Of a stretch of 64,000 nt of DNA, positions 8,401-17,034 are shown piece after piece. The DNA is taken from contig NZ_JAAAMV010000029.1 in NCBI RefSeq assembly GCF_009909185.1, positions 1-64,000 of the forward strand, written 5' to 3'. Below the pieces are notes generated by a model, which was given only the letters and a program-made list of their open reading frames with translations, ran no database searches and was not told where the DNA came from. The position numbers were made by a program, and so were the translations under genes. The stretch comes from Paenibacillus glycinis. GTDB lineage: Bacteria > Bacillota > Bacilli > Paenibacillales > Paenibacillaceae. Each line of letters begins with the position of its first letter. Positions within the stretch are counted from its first letter, which is position 1.

Positions 8401-9579
8401 TCAGCCCCGAATGTGACGAAATGATGAACGGTCGTCCGCCGCGGACACCTCCCGGAATCTCGCCAGCAGTTCGTCGAAGATCGCGTCCCAGGATTGTCTG
8501 AGGCTGTGCGCGAGGCCTCGCGCCATCATGCGGCCGCTCAGGCTCTCGTCGCGGTACAGCCGTTCAAGCGCCGCGGCGAACGAATCGACGCTGCCCGGTT
8601 CGCAGCGCAGCCCGTTCCATTCGTGGCGGACGGTATCCGTGACGCCGCCGGTATCGGCGCAGATCACGGGCGCGCCGCATGCCATGGCCTCGAGCACGAC
8701 GTTGCCGAACGTCTCCGTCGACGACGGAAAGAGGAACACGTCGGCCGCCGCGTACCACTGCTGCAGCTCGGGCATGGCGGTAAAGCCCAGGAAATGGGCA
8801 TTGACGCCTTCTTGCAGCGCCTGCGTCTTCAGCGCTTCCGTGGACGGTCCGTCTCCGGCGATGACCAATACGGCATCCTTGCATACGTCCCGCTGGAACT
8901 TCGCGAAGGCGGATATGGCGACGTCCACGTTCTTCTCGGGGGCAAGCCTGCCCGCGTAAAACGCGATATAGGGACTATTCTGAAGTCCGTGTTTAGCCAG
9001 TAGCTGCGCTTTGTCCACGTTCGGATGGTAGCTCTTCGTATCGACGCCCCGCGTCCAAACGGCCAGTCGTTTCTCATCCCACCCCCGTTCCTTCAAATCA
9101 TGAAGGGTCGATTTGGAGGGTACGAATATATACCGGCAATCCTGATGGAACCAGTTGATATACCTCCATAACATCTTAACCATCCATTGGATATTGTAAA
9201 ACGCCAAATAGCGATCAAAATGCGTATGGTACGAGGCTACGAGCGGAATCCGGTGTTTTTTGGCGTAATGAATGCCGAATAGCCCCATGTTGAACGGCGT
9301 CGCCACGTGGATCATCGTCGGCTGGAACGCGTCCAGCGCCCGGCGGACGTGAAGGGGATTCGGCAGCGCGAGCCTGCATTCCGGATAGAGGAAGAACGGC
9401 AGGCTGACGAAACGTTCCACGAAAGGCGAAGCCTCGCGGGATTTGGATATGGCCGGATCCGGGGCAAAGACGAGGCAAGGCACGTCCTGCGCGCGCAAAT
9501 AATCCGTCCAGCGTTCGAGCGTACGGGCAACGCCGTTGATCTCGGGTGCAAACGTATCTGTAAACAAAGCAAGCCGCAT
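8401..9579 (-). CDS. Family 4 glycosyltransferase (mannosyl/glucosyl lipid type)
   Basis: 392 residues with a GT-B fold: N-terminal acceptor domain starting MRLALFTDTFAPEINGVARTL, then the C-terminal nucleotide-sugar domain with AGRLAPEKNVD, the FLFPSSTETFGNVVLEAMACG motif (catalytic E-x7-E) and CADTGGVTD. The N-terminus resembles enzymes that glycosylate diacylglycerol or phosphatidylinositol lipids (MgtA/PimB group), so a glycolipid role is likely. ATG at 9579 follows a GGAGG site. Its neighbours (GT2, PAP2 phosphatase) suit envelope work. Confidence 0.87.
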   Translation of the reverse strand: MRLALFTDTFAPEINGVARTLERWTDYLRAQDVPCLVFAPDPAISKSREASPFVERFVSLPFFLYPECRLALPNPLHVRRALDAFQPTMIHVATPFNMGLFGIHYAKKHRIPLVASYHTHFDRYLAFYNIQWMVKMLWRYINWFHQDCRYIFVPSKSTLHDLKERGWDEKRLAVWTRGVDTKSYHPNVDKAQLLAKHGLQNSPYIAFYAGRLAPEKNVDVAISAFAKFQRDVCKDAVLVIAGDGPSTEALKTQALQEGVNAHFLGFTAMPELQQWYAAADVFLFPSSTETFGNVVLEAMACGAPVICADTGGVTDTVRHEWNGLRCEPGSVDSFAAALERLYRDESLSGRMMARGLAHSLRQSWDAIFDELLARFREVSAADDRSSFRHIRG

Positions 9580-9814
9580 GGGAAATCGCCTCCATCGTTC
9601 CGGCAGACGCAGCGCTCGACGGTAGGACTAAAGTCGTTGAGCGGCTCACCGGGATTTTGGAGTTAGTGTAAAGGATTTGTATTACCGTTGTATCAAGACT
9701 TCATGAAGGGCATGTGAAGAAATTAATATCCGCTTAGCAGATCGTTGACGCGGCGGAAACATTCGGAGCTTAAACTGGGGGAGGAAGAACTCTCGCATAC
9801 CGGAGGAGATCACC

Positions 9815-10372
9815 ATGGACAATATGGTTTTCTGGGCGTTAACGCATGAACAGCGTGTATTCTTCTGGGCGAACCGCAGGCCGTCGCACGAAGGCCTGAA
9901 CAGGTGGCTGAGCCGCTGGCTGGGGAGCATTACCCATACGGGCGGCGCAACGTTCACGCTCCTTTCGTCTTTGCTTCTGGCGCTTGCGGCACCCGGCTTA
10001 TGGAGCATTGCCGGCTGGCAGTCTTTCGCCGCCGTAGCCGTCAGCCATATTCCGGTCGCGGTCGTCAAACGTAAATTTTGCCGCCTGCGTCCTTACCAGG
10101 CGCTCGAAGCCGTCCATACATGCCGAAAGCCGCTGCATGACTCGTCGTTCCCATCCGGTCACACAACGGCTATCTTCGCCTGGCTGATGCCTTGGCTGCT
10201 CGTCGATTACGCGCTGCTGCCGATCCTCCTGCCCGTCGCGATCCTGATCGGCGGTTCGGTGGCTTGGTCACGCATGTATTTGGGTCTTCATTATCCTTCC
10301 GACGTCACGGTCGGCGCCGTGCTCGGCTCGCTCACGTCCGTGCTCGTCTCCGCGGCTTGGTCCTTCATCTGA
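9815..10372 (+). CDS. PAP2 family membrane phosphatase
   Basis: 185 residues with several membrane segments and all three PAP2 motifs: K85-x6-R92-P93, PSGH (113-116) and SR-x5-H159-x3-D163. This size and motif set fits an undecaprenyl-diphosphatase of the BcrC type, which recycles the peptidoglycan lipid carrier, though other lipid phosphatases share it. Start ATG follows GGAGGAGATCACC. Its last 82 bases overlap the 3-prime end of trmB on the opposite strand. Confidence 0.85.
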   Translation: MDNMVFWALTHEQRVFFWANRRPSHEGLNRWLSRWLGSITHTGGATFTLLSSLLLALAAPGLWSIAGWQSFAAVAVSHIPVAVVKRKFCRLRPYQALEAVHTCRKPLHDSSFPSGHTTAIFAWLMPWLLVDYALLPILLPVAILIGGSVAWSRMYLGLHYPSDVTVGAVLGSLTSVLVSAAWSFI

Positions 10373-11076
10373 GCCGCGCGCTTCGCGGCCCGGTGGGCAG
10401 CGATCGCCTTCTCGCCGATCACGACCTCCACGCGGTGGATATTGTTTCCGCGCTCGACGAATTTGCCTTCGTACTCCGTTAACACGAGATCGTCGCGCAG
10501 CTTTTCCTTATGCAGGTGGAGCGAGATATTGCGCATCATCAGCTCCATGTCGGCGAAGCTGTTCAGCGAGAACTCGAAGAGCGACTGCGAATCCGTCTTG
10601 AAATGGATTTCGCCCAGGTCGTTCAAGATTTCCATGTATTTGGCCACGAAACGCGGATGCGTCAGCCGGCGGCGCGCATGCTTCGCCTTCGGCCACGGAT
10701 CGCTGAAGTTCAAATGGATCCGTTGCACCTCGCCCGGCGCGAACATCTGCTCGATGCCTTCGATGTTGGCGCGCAGCAGCGCCAGATTCGGCGGCTGCGC
10801 CGTGCCATGGGCCGCTTCCCAAGCGTTGCGGGCTTTCTCGCTCGCGCGGCGGATCAGTTCATCGTACATGTCCACCCCGATAAAGTTGATCTGCGGGTTC
10901 CGCACGCTCATGTCGCTGATGAATTTGCCCTTCCCCATGCCGAGCTCGACGTAGATGGGATTGTCGTTTCCGAAAAACTCCCGCCAGCGTCCCTTGTACG
11001 GTCCCGCATCCAACACGACCAGCTCCGGCTGGGCTTCGATGCTCTCCAAAATTCCTTTTCTTCCTCTAAGGCGCAT
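10291..11076 (-). CDS. trmB: tRNA (guanine-N7-)-methyltransferase
   Basis: 261 residues with the TrmB hallmarks: MRLRGRKG start, the SAM-binding stretch IYVELGMGKGKFISDM, NFIGVDMYDELI and the catalytic region HLNFSDPWPKAKHARRRLTHPRF. It methylates G46 of tRNA. The core ends near residue 222. An Ala/Lys then Ser/Thr/Pro-rich tail of about 40 residues follows and is exactly the part that overlaps the convergent PAP2 gene. Most TrmB proteins are about 215 residues, so the tail is an extension. Confidence 0.93.
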   Translation of the reverse strand: MRLRGRKGILESIEAQPELVVLDAGPYKGRWREFFGNDNPIYVELGMGKGKFISDMSVRNPQINFIGVDMYDELIRRASEKARNAWEAAHGTAQPPNLALLRANIEGIEQMFAPGEVQRIHLNFSDPWPKAKHARRRLTHPRFVAKYMEILNDLGEIHFKTDSQSLFEFSLNSFADMELMMRNISLHLHKEKLRDDLVLTEYEGKFVERGNNIHRVEVVIGEKAIAAHRAAKRAAQMKDQAAETSTDVSEPSTAPTVTSEG

Positions 11077-11192
11077 AAAACACTCATTCCTCCACGTCTT
11101 CTAAGCTAGTCCCTATTGTGCCCGATTTCCGCACTCCTTGTAAACCCCGCCCGTGATGGCGCAGCCTTCCCGCACGCGTACGGACGCAAAAT

Positions 11193-11225
11193 AAAAAGCC
11201 GCGGCGCGTAGCTCGCCTGCGGCTT
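11193..11225 (-). terminator. Terminator of the 61-residue orphan gene
   Basis: Minus strand AAGCCGCAGGCGAGC / GCGCCGCGGCTT then TTTATTTT, 20 bases after the stop. Confidence 0.7.
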
Positions 11226-11245
11226 GAATCCGTTCGGAGTAAGGT

Positions 11246-11431
11246 TCAGTTCATCAGCTGGCTCGGAGTGCTCTCTTGCGACTCCAAAATATCATGCAGT
11301 TTCTTGCGCGCGGAAACCTCGATTTTATGATTGTCGTGGAACCGGATGCCGGCCAGGGACATCAATTCTTTTCTCGTCAATTCGACCGTGACTTTCTCGT
11401 CGCCGTGCGGAATCTTCACTTGCGTATTCAT
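11246..11431 (-). CDS. Small hypothetical protein, 61 residues
   Basis: MNTQVKIPHGDEKVTVELTR begins a small charged protein with a KVTVELTRKELMSLAGI segment and a helical KLHDILES tail. There is no membrane segment. It has a ribosome binding site (GAGGTGATGAGGA), its own promoter at 11542-11570 and its own terminator, which support it as a real gene. I do not recognise the family. Confidence 0.65.
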   Translation of the reverse strand: MNTQVKIPHGDEKVTVELTRKELMSLAGIRFHDNHKIEVSARKKLHDILESQESTPSQLMN

Positions 11432-11541
11432 TCCTCATCACCTCACTGATTTGATCGCGCGAATTTCCAAAAAACCAACTTGCTACGAGTAGGAGTGGGA
11501 AGATGGTAAATGCAGTGAATTTGTTGATCTGTCGCACTTTT

Positions 11542-11570
11542 AATATAACAGGTCATGTAAGGTATAGCAA
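11542..11570 (-). promoter_or_regulatory. Promoter of the 61-residue orphan
   Basis: Minus strand TTGCTA (11570-11565), 17-base spacer, TATATT (11547-11542). The transcript would have about a 100-base leader. Confidence 0.55.
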
Positions 11571-11674
11571 GCCCTTTTTTTAAAAAAATCGCTTTCATTT
11601 TCCAGCTATTTTCCTTGCTTGTCCGACAATTTCCAGCGTTACGCCGGTTAATCGAACCGGGGGCTCATGGCGTT

Positions 11675-11702
11675 TTGCGCGTTTTTTCGTTATGATTGTA
11701 AT
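11675..11702 (+). promoter_or_regulatory. Possible promoter of the mnmL-mnmM unit
   Basis: TTGCGC (11675-11680), 16-base spacer, TGTAAT (11697-11702). It would start transcription near 11709, downstream of an ATT-rich in-frame start at 11692, and so supports the start at 11746. The rest of the 314-base gap (11432-11745) shows nothing else. Confidence 0.45.
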
Positions 11703-11745
11703 TAACCGCAAGAAAGAAATAAGAAGCAAGAGGAGCTATACGCGC

Positions 11746-12714
11746 ATGCAGGTTCAACTAACGCCGGATGCCTTTTCCTTAACCCCTAGGTTATGGAACG
11801 ACAAAAGGTTTCATACATGGAATTTCGAAATGCGGGAACAGTTCGGGGGCAAGGTGTTCAAGGTCATGCTCGATGCCGGCTTCACCTGCCCGAACCGGGA
11901 CGGCTCCATCGCGGCCGGAGGCTGCACGTTCTGCAGCGCGCGGGGCTCGGGCGATTTTGCCGGCAGCCGCAGGGACGATCTCATCACGCAATTCAACAAG
12001 ATCCGCGATCTGCAGCATCAGAAATGGCCGGAGGCGCAATATATCGGTTATTTCCAGGCGTACACGAATACGTATGCGCCGGTCGAGGAACTTCGGGAAT
12101 ATTATGAAGCGATCCTCGTCCAGCCCGGCGTCGTCGGTTTATCGATCGCCACCAGGCCGGATTGCCTGCCCGACGATGTCGTCGATTATTTGGCGGAGCT
12201 GAACGAGCGCACGTACCTCTGGGTCGAGATGGGGCTGCAGACGATCCACGAATCGACCTCGACGCTCATCAACCGTGCGCACGATACGGCCTGCTACGAG
12301 GATGCGGTCAAACGGCTTCGCGCCCGCGGCATTCGCGTCTGCGCGCATATCATCTACGGCCTCCCGCAGGAAACGCACGAGATGATGATGGATACGGGCC
12401 GCGCCGTCGCGGCCATGGACGTGCAGGGGATCAAGATCCACCTGCTGCACCTGATGCGCAAGACGCCCATGGTCAGGCAGTTCGAAGCCGGTCTGCTGCG
12501 CTTCCTGGACCAGGACGAGTACGTGAAGCTGATCGTCGACACGCTGGAGCTGCTCCCGCCGGAGATGATCGTGCACCGACTGACCGGCGACGCGCCGCGC
12601 GACCTGCTGATCGGGCCGATGTGGAGCCTCAAGAAATGGGAAGTGCTCAACGCCATCGATCACGAACTGGCAAGCCGCGGCACGTGGCAAGGCCGCCTGC
12701 GGGAGGCCGAATAA
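11746..12714 (+). CDS. mnmL: Radical SAM protein, TIGR01212/YtqA family (tRNA wobble-U modification)
   Basis: 322 residues from the ATG at 11746, which follows AGAGGAGC. The 4Fe-4S cysteines are C48, C60 and C63 (CPNRDGS...GGCTFC), the spacing typical of the YtqA family rather than the classical CxxxCxxC. YtqA homologues have been linked to conversion of cmnm5s2U to nm5s2U at the tRNA wobble position in Gram-positive bacteria, with the adjacent YtqB (MnmM) methylating the product. That role is taken from the family. Here the stop of this gene and the start of the next are directly abutted (TAAATG). Confidence 0.85.
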   Translation: MQVQLTPDAFSLTPRLWNDKRFHTWNFEMREQFGGKVFKVMLDAGFTCPNRDGSIAAGGCTFCSARGSGDFAGSRRDDLITQFNKIRDLQHQKWPEAQYIGYFQAYTNTYAPVEELREYYEAILVQPGVVGLSIATRPDCLPDDVVDYLAELNERTYLWVEMGLQTIHESTSTLINRAHDTACYEDAVKRLRARGIRVCAHIIYGLPQETHEMMMDTGRAVAAMDVQGIKIHLLHLMRKTPMVRQFEAGLLRFLDQDEYVKLIVDTLELLPPEMIVHRLTGDAPRDLLIGPMWSLKKWEVLNAIDHELASRGTWQGRLREAE

Positions 12715-13338
12715 ATGGGCTTTATCAGCGTGCTCGGCATGGCCCGGCGACTCGTGAAGGAACGCGTCTCGCCGGGCGATGCCGTCGTTGACGCCACCTG
12801 CGGCAACGGCGTGGACACGCAGTTCCTCGCCGAGCTTGTCGGTCCGCGCGGCGCGGTATACGCATTCGACATCCAGGAAGCCGCTTTGGAGCGAACGCGG
12901 TCGCGGATTGAGGCCGCCATCGGCGGAACATACGGAGCCGGAGCGCCGGATGCCGGCGGCCTGCATGAAGCCGACATCCGGCCGCTTCGTCTCGTCCACG
13001 CCAGCCATGCGGACATGGACAAGCATGTGGCCGAAGCGCACCGCGGCTCCGTCGCGGCCGTCATGTTCAACCTCGGCTACCTGCCGGGAGCGGATCAAGC
13101 CGTCATTACGGAGCCTGCATCCACTCTCGCCGCGCTGGAAGCGGCGCTTCGGCTGCTGAGGCCCGGCGGCATCCTGACCGCCGTGCTGTACCCGGGCCAC
13201 CCCGGCGGCCTTGAAGAAGCCGAGGCCGTCGCGGCGTGGGCGTCGTCGCTTCCGCAGCCGCTGGGCCAAGCGATGCTGTACCGCTTGATTCAGAAGGCCG
13301 AGGCGCCGTATTTGGCCGCCGTAGAAAAGAAAGCTTGA
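12715..13338 (+). CDS. mnmM: SAM-dependent methyltransferase, YtqB/MnmM family
   Basis: 207 residues with a class I methyltransferase motif AVVDATCGNGVDTQFLAELVG, motif II in AVYAFDIQEAAL, and MFNLGYLPGAD. YtqB homologues methylate nm5s2U to mnm5s2U in tRNA. The gene starts immediately after the radical SAM gene, so the two are translated together, as in Bacillus subtilis. Length and motif order fit the family. Confidence 0.87.
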   Translation: MGFISVLGMARRLVKERVSPGDAVVDATCGNGVDTQFLAELVGPRGAVYAFDIQEAALERTRSRIEAAIGGTYGAGAPDAGGLHEADIRPLRLVHASHADMDKHVAEAHRGSVAAVMFNLGYLPGADQAVITEPASTLAALEAALRLLRPGGILTAVLYPGHPGGLEEAEAVAAWASSLPQPLGQAMLYRLIQKAEAPYLAAVEKKA

Positions 13339-13384
13339 AGCCGCCGGCATTGCGCCGGTAAACCAATTCAAGGAGGAATTATTC

Positions 13385-13783
13385 ATGGCAGTTCGCAAAT
13401 TGGAGCACGTCGGCATCATGGTGACGGACATGGAAGCATCGATCAAGTTTTACACGGAATTCGTCGGCCTCAAGTATCTCTATTCCTTGACGCATACGGA
13501 CGGCATCATCCTGATGGCCTTCCTCACGGGTACCGACGGCGAGGAGAGCGAGATCGAGCTGATCCAAAATTATTCCGGCCAGTTGGCCCCCGAAGGCAGA
13601 ACGCATCACGTCGCATTCACGGTCGACGACGTGGAAGCGGAATTCGCCCGCTTGAACGGCCTGGAAGGCGTCACCGTTCGCGACGCCGCGATCACGACGC
13701 TGCCGAACGGCGCCCGTTACTTCTTCTTCGAAGGACCGGACGGCGAATTCCTGGAAATGTTCCAGCCTGCCAAGCGGCAATAG
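13385..13783 (+). CDS. VOC (glyoxalase-like) family protein
   Basis: 132 residues with paired beta-alpha-beta-beta-beta modules. Likely metal ligands are H8 (LEHVGIMV), Glu in EIELIQN, His in HHVAFTVDD and Glu in EFLEMFQ, which is the glyoxalase I pattern. It could be a lactoylglutathione lyase or another metal-dependent VOC enzyme; the substrate is not clear. Start follows AAGGAGG. Confidence 0.8.
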   Translation: MAVRKLEHVGIMVTDMEASIKFYTEFVGLKYLYSLTHTDGIILMAFLTGTDGEESEIELIQNYSGQLAPEGRTHHVAFTVDDVEAEFARLNGLEGVTVRDAAITTLPNGARYFFFEGPDGEFLEMFQPAKRQ

Positions 13784-13880
13784 TCTTGCCGGCGTTTTGC
13801 GCCATAGCACCGCCTCCGGGATTAGCATTATGCGTTTTCGATGTTAAATAGAGAAATTTACGATTAGAGGAGAGAAATCA

Positions 13881-14846
13881 ATGACTCAAGCATATCCGCT
13901 GCAATTCAAACCTGAAATGAAAGAACGCATCTGGGGCGGCCGCGCGCTGGAGCAATTCGGACTCGAGCTGCCGGACGGCGCCATCGGCGAAGGCTGGATG
14001 ATCGGCGACCATCCCAACGGCACGACCAAAGTCATGAACGGCAGCCTTGCCGGACTTGGCCTCGACGAAATCCGCGAGCGATACGGACGCGAGTTCTTCG
14101 GCACGAAAGGCTATGTCGAGAACGGCCGCTTCCCGCTCCTGATCAAGCTGCTGGACTGCAACGACGACCTGTCCATCCAAGTGCATCCGACCGATTCGTA
14201 CGAGAAGCTACCGAAAGGCGAGCTCGGCAAAACCGAAATGTGGTACATCCTGGCCGCCGAGCCCGGCGCCAAGATCATCTACGGGCTCAAGGAAGGCGTT
14301 GACCGCCCGGCGCTCGCCGCCGCTATCGAGGAAGGCCGCGTCATGGACTGCCTCCAGGAAGTTCCCGTCGAAGCCGGCGATGCGTTCTACATCCCGGCCG
14401 GCACCGTGCACGCCCTGTGCGCGGGCGTCGTCGTGGCCGAGATCCAGCAGAACTCCGATACGACGTACCGGGTGTTCGATTACAACCGTCCGGGACTCGA
14501 CGGCAAGCTCCGCGAGCTGCACGTCGAGGACTCCCTCAACGTCACCGCGTACGAAGGCGCCGGCGCAAGCCGCATGAAGACGGACGGCATCGGCGGCAAC
14601 GAATGGCTCGCGATCGCGGAATCGCCGTATTTCATCGTCGAGAAAGGCCTCGTGCGCGCGCCTTGGAAGCTGACGACGACGACGGAGTCGTTCGTGATCC
14701 TCGTCATCGCCGAAGGCAGCGGCACGCTCAGCTGGGACGGCGGCAAGCAGGACGTCAAGGCAGGCGAATGCTTCCTGCTTCCGGCGAGCCTCGGCGGCTA
14801 CGAGCTGGACGGCCATCTGACCGTGCTCCGCAGCGTAACGCCATAA
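13881..14846 (+). CDS. manA: Mannose-6-phosphate isomerase, class I
   Basis: 321 residues. Zn ligands are visible in SIQVHPTD, KTEMWYIL and IPAGTVHAL, followed by the EIQQNSDTTYRVFDYNR signature of the Bacillus-type short ManA. It interconverts mannose-6-phosphate and fructose-6-phosphate, feeding GDP-mannose synthesis or mannose use. Start ATG follows AGAGGAG. A hairpin terminator follows. Confidence 0.93.
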   Translation: MTQAYPLQFKPEMKERIWGGRALEQFGLELPDGAIGEGWMIGDHPNGTTKVMNGSLAGLGLDEIRERYGREFFGTKGYVENGRFPLLIKLLDCNDDLSIQVHPTDSYEKLPKGELGKTEMWYILAAEPGAKIIYGLKEGVDRPALAAAIEEGRVMDCLQEVPVEAGDAFYIPAGTVHALCAGVVVAEIQQNSDTTYRVFDYNRPGLDGKLRELHVEDSLNVTAYEGAGASRMKTDGIGGNEWLAIAESPYFIVEKGLVRAPWKLTTTTESFVILVIAEGSGTLSWDGGKQDVKAGECFLLPASLGGYELDGHLTVLRSVTP

Positions 14847-14882
14847 GCACGACGCTCAGCGTGCGTTCATAACCAATTCAGC

Positions 14883-14919
14883 AAAAAACGACAGCCGCAG
14901 AAGCGGATGTCGTTTTTTT
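14883..14919. terminator. Bidirectional terminator between manA and the lipoprotein gene
   Basis: Arms AAAAAACGACAGCCGC and GCGGATGTCGTTTTTTT, A-tract on one side and T-tract on the other, so it serves both convergent genes. Confidence 0.88.
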
Positions 14920-14936
14920 GTCGTTCCTTTTGCACG

Positions 14937-15833
14937 CTAGGCGCCTTGGACGTTCACGACGAACGGCGCCGTATAGACGCGCCCCTGATACTGAAATTGC
15001 GCCCAGAGCTTATACACGCCCGCCTTCGGAAACGCCGCGTGGAACATGACGCTGGAGCCGGTGCTCATCTCGCTGACGGCATGGACATGCAGGTATTGCC
15101 GCGCGTTCTCGTCCAGAATGACGCAGTGCCCCGCCGTGCCGAGATACGGCTCCAACACGATCCGTTCGCCCGTGTCCGCCTTCCGTAGCGCGAAATCCAG
15201 CATGACCGTCCCGCCGGCCTTCAGCTCGTTCAGCTCCGGCATCGCGGACAGCTTGATCTCGATGCCGTCCACGGTGACGCTTGTCGGGGAAGCATCCGGC
15301 TTCAGCTTTGCGGCCCCGGGCTCTTCCCCGCCCACGTCGATCCACGTTTTGTAGACGGTAAGTCCTTTTCCGTCCGGCATGAATTCGGAGACGAGCAGGA
15401 ACGGTCCGCCGTTGGGAAACGTCAGCTTCACCCCGAATCGCCCTTCGCCTTCGTACACGGGATGAAGATGCTGAAAATCCGCCAGGTCCTTGCTGACGAC
15501 GATGAAATGCATCAGCTTCGTCATGTCTTCCGCGAATTCGTCGACCGGCCGGCCGGCAGGGTCCAGCACCTGAAGCGCCAGCGAGATCTCCTGGCCGCCC
15601 ACGGGACGTCCGTCTTCGTCCATGCCATCCGCTTCCACCGCGACCCGATAGCCCCGGTCGGATACGTTGCCCATTTGTCCGGCCTGCTGAAGGTAATGCA
15701 GCAGGCCCTTCGTCGGCGGATGAACGTCCACGCCCGCCATCGTCGCGCTCCCGCAGCCGTTTAGCAGCAGAAGCAGCAGCGCGAGCAGGCTTACGGCGTA
15801 TCCCATTCGCCGGGTCCCCTTTGCGTTCCTCAT
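14937..15833 (-). CDS. Secreted lipoprotein with YtkA/FixH-like beta domains
   Basis: 298 residues from the ATG at 15833 (site GGGAGAT). The signal peptide MRNAKGTRRMGYAVSLLALL ends in a lipobox LNGC, so it is lipid-anchored outside the membrane. The body contains a conserved MHFIVVSKDLADFQHLHP stretch with closely spaced His, and later YLHVHAVSEM and a C-terminal YKLWAQFQYQGRVYTAPFVV strand set resembling YtkA/FixH-like domains. Such proteins are often found near copper or cytochrome functions, but no metal role is proved. It begins four bases after the stop of the membrane protein upstream and is surely co-transcribed. Confidence 0.78.
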   Translation of the reverse strand: MRNAKGTRRMGYAVSLLALLLLLLNGCGSATMAGVDVHPPTKGLLHYLQQAGQMGNVSDRGYRVAVEADGMDEDGRPVGGQEISLALQVLDPAGRPVDEFAEDMTKLMHFIVVSKDLADFQHLHPVYEGEGRFGVKLTFPNGGPFLLVSEFMPDGKGLTVYKTWIDVGGEEPGAAKLKPDASPTSVTVDGIEIKLSAMPELNELKAGGTVMLDFALRKADTGERIVLEPYLGTAGHCVILDENARQYLHVHAVSEMSTGSSVMFHAAFPKAGVYKLWAQFQYQGRVYTAPFVVNVQGA

Positions 15834-15837
15834 GGGG

Positions 15838-16902
15838 TTATCTCCCGACCGGCGGTTTCTGCGCCGCAAGCAGCTGCAAGCCCATCGACAGCAGCGTCGC
15901 TTCGACGATCGAGCCCGCCCACAGCTCCGTCTCCCAGCCGATGCCGTCCGAGATCGCCATCCACGCGTAATAAAAGCTCCACAGCGCGATCGGCACCGCG
16001 GCCGCGATGATTCGTTCGGCGGCGACCGAAGCGCGCCTCTCTCCGACCCCCAGCGCGCGATAGAGGACATCGCCGATCAAACCGGCAGCGAGCGCGATGA
16101 AGATCGACGGGTAATTCTGGAATCCGTCCAACACGTTCATCATGACGGCGATCAACGCGAAATGCAGCGCGATCGCGCCGAACGGCAGCTGCCATCGCTT
16201 CATGAGCAAAAATACCGGGAACATATACACGAGCGTATCGATCAGAATATAAGACAGTCCGCGCATCTCGTTATTTTCGGCAATGAGTCCGCCGCCGAAT
16301 TGGCCCGCATACCAGTCTACGGTCGACGAGGCGGGCAAATTGTAGCGGAACATCCAGGCATACATGAGAAAGAAGCTCACGGCGCCGGTCGTGATGACCA
16401 GGGAAAGAAACGCGGGCGTGAACGCGGCCCATCCGGGTCTGGACACGGCGCCGTCATGCCAGCCGGCGCGGAAGGGACTGGACAGAATCAAGAGCGCGCC
16501 GAGCAGCAGGACCAAGTGGGTCGGACTCAGCAGCGCCGCCGTGCTCTGTTCGATGCCGAATACGGTATGCCAATACATATCGCCGAGCCCGCCAAGCAGA
16601 AAGACGACCACGCCGATCAGCCCGAGGCCGTAGCCGACGGGCGCGGCTTCCCGCCAGGTCGCGCCCGTCGCGATCTTCGACTGCCGGAGCAGCCAGCCCA
16701 TCCAAACCGCCGAAGCCATGAAGCCCGAATACAAAATCGCATGCCAGGGGGTGAAGAACGTCTCCACGACGCCGTGATTGTGCGCAAACCCGTCCACGAA
16801 CACGCCGCCGATGAGCCAAATGCCGAAAACGATCGTGACGTATTCCTTGCCCGCAGCCAAACGTACGGCCGGAATTTCGACTTTCGATAACGAAACCTGC
16901 AT
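15838..16902 (-). CDS. Polytopic membrane protein with conserved His motifs, function unknown
   Basis: 354 residues from the ATG at 16902, which has an excellent AAGGAGGCGATAAGG site. The upstream in-frame ATG at 16974 lacks one. About eight to nine membrane segments. Histidines lie in GFAHNHGVVE, FTPWHAILY, GDMYWHTVFG and SPTHLVL, most near membrane ends, as in haem or metal-binding membrane proteins. I recall similar proteins in actinobacteria annotated as hypothetical. The pairing with the lipoprotein downstream suggests a shared metal or redox job, which is inference. Confidence 0.75.
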   Translation of the reverse strand: MQVSLSKVEIPAVRLAAGKEYVTIVFGIWLIGGVFVDGFAHNHGVVETFFTPWHAILYSGFMASAVWMGWLLRQSKIATGATWREAAPVGYGLGLIGVVVFLLGGLGDMYWHTVFGIEQSTAALLSPTHLVLLLGALLILSSPFRAGWHDGAVSRPGWAAFTPAFLSLVITTGAVSFFLMYAWMFRYNLPASSTVDWYAGQFGGGLIAENNEMRGLSYILIDTLVYMFPVFLLMKRWQLPFGAIALHFALIAVMMNVLDGFQNYPSIFIALAAGLIGDVLYRALGVGERRASVAAERIIAAAVPIALWSFYYAWMAISDGIGWETELWAGSIVEATLLSMGLQLLAAQKPPVGR

Positions 16903-16998
16903 CCTTATCGCCTCCTTAGGATTTGAATCGTCCAATATCGCGTGCCTGGAATTAATGATAGCCGCTATAGACAAATATTGTAACTAGGCGCAGCATAA

Positions 16999-17034
16999 TA
17001 AAAAAGAGGCCGCCGAATCATTCGGCGACCTCTT
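16999..17034 (-). terminator. Terminator of the GT-C transferase gene, overlapping its coding end
   Basis: Minus strand GAGGTCGCCGAATGATTCGGCGGCCTC followed by TTTTTTATT. The first arm lies inside the last codons of the gene and the stop codon is in the loop. Confidence 0.88.
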
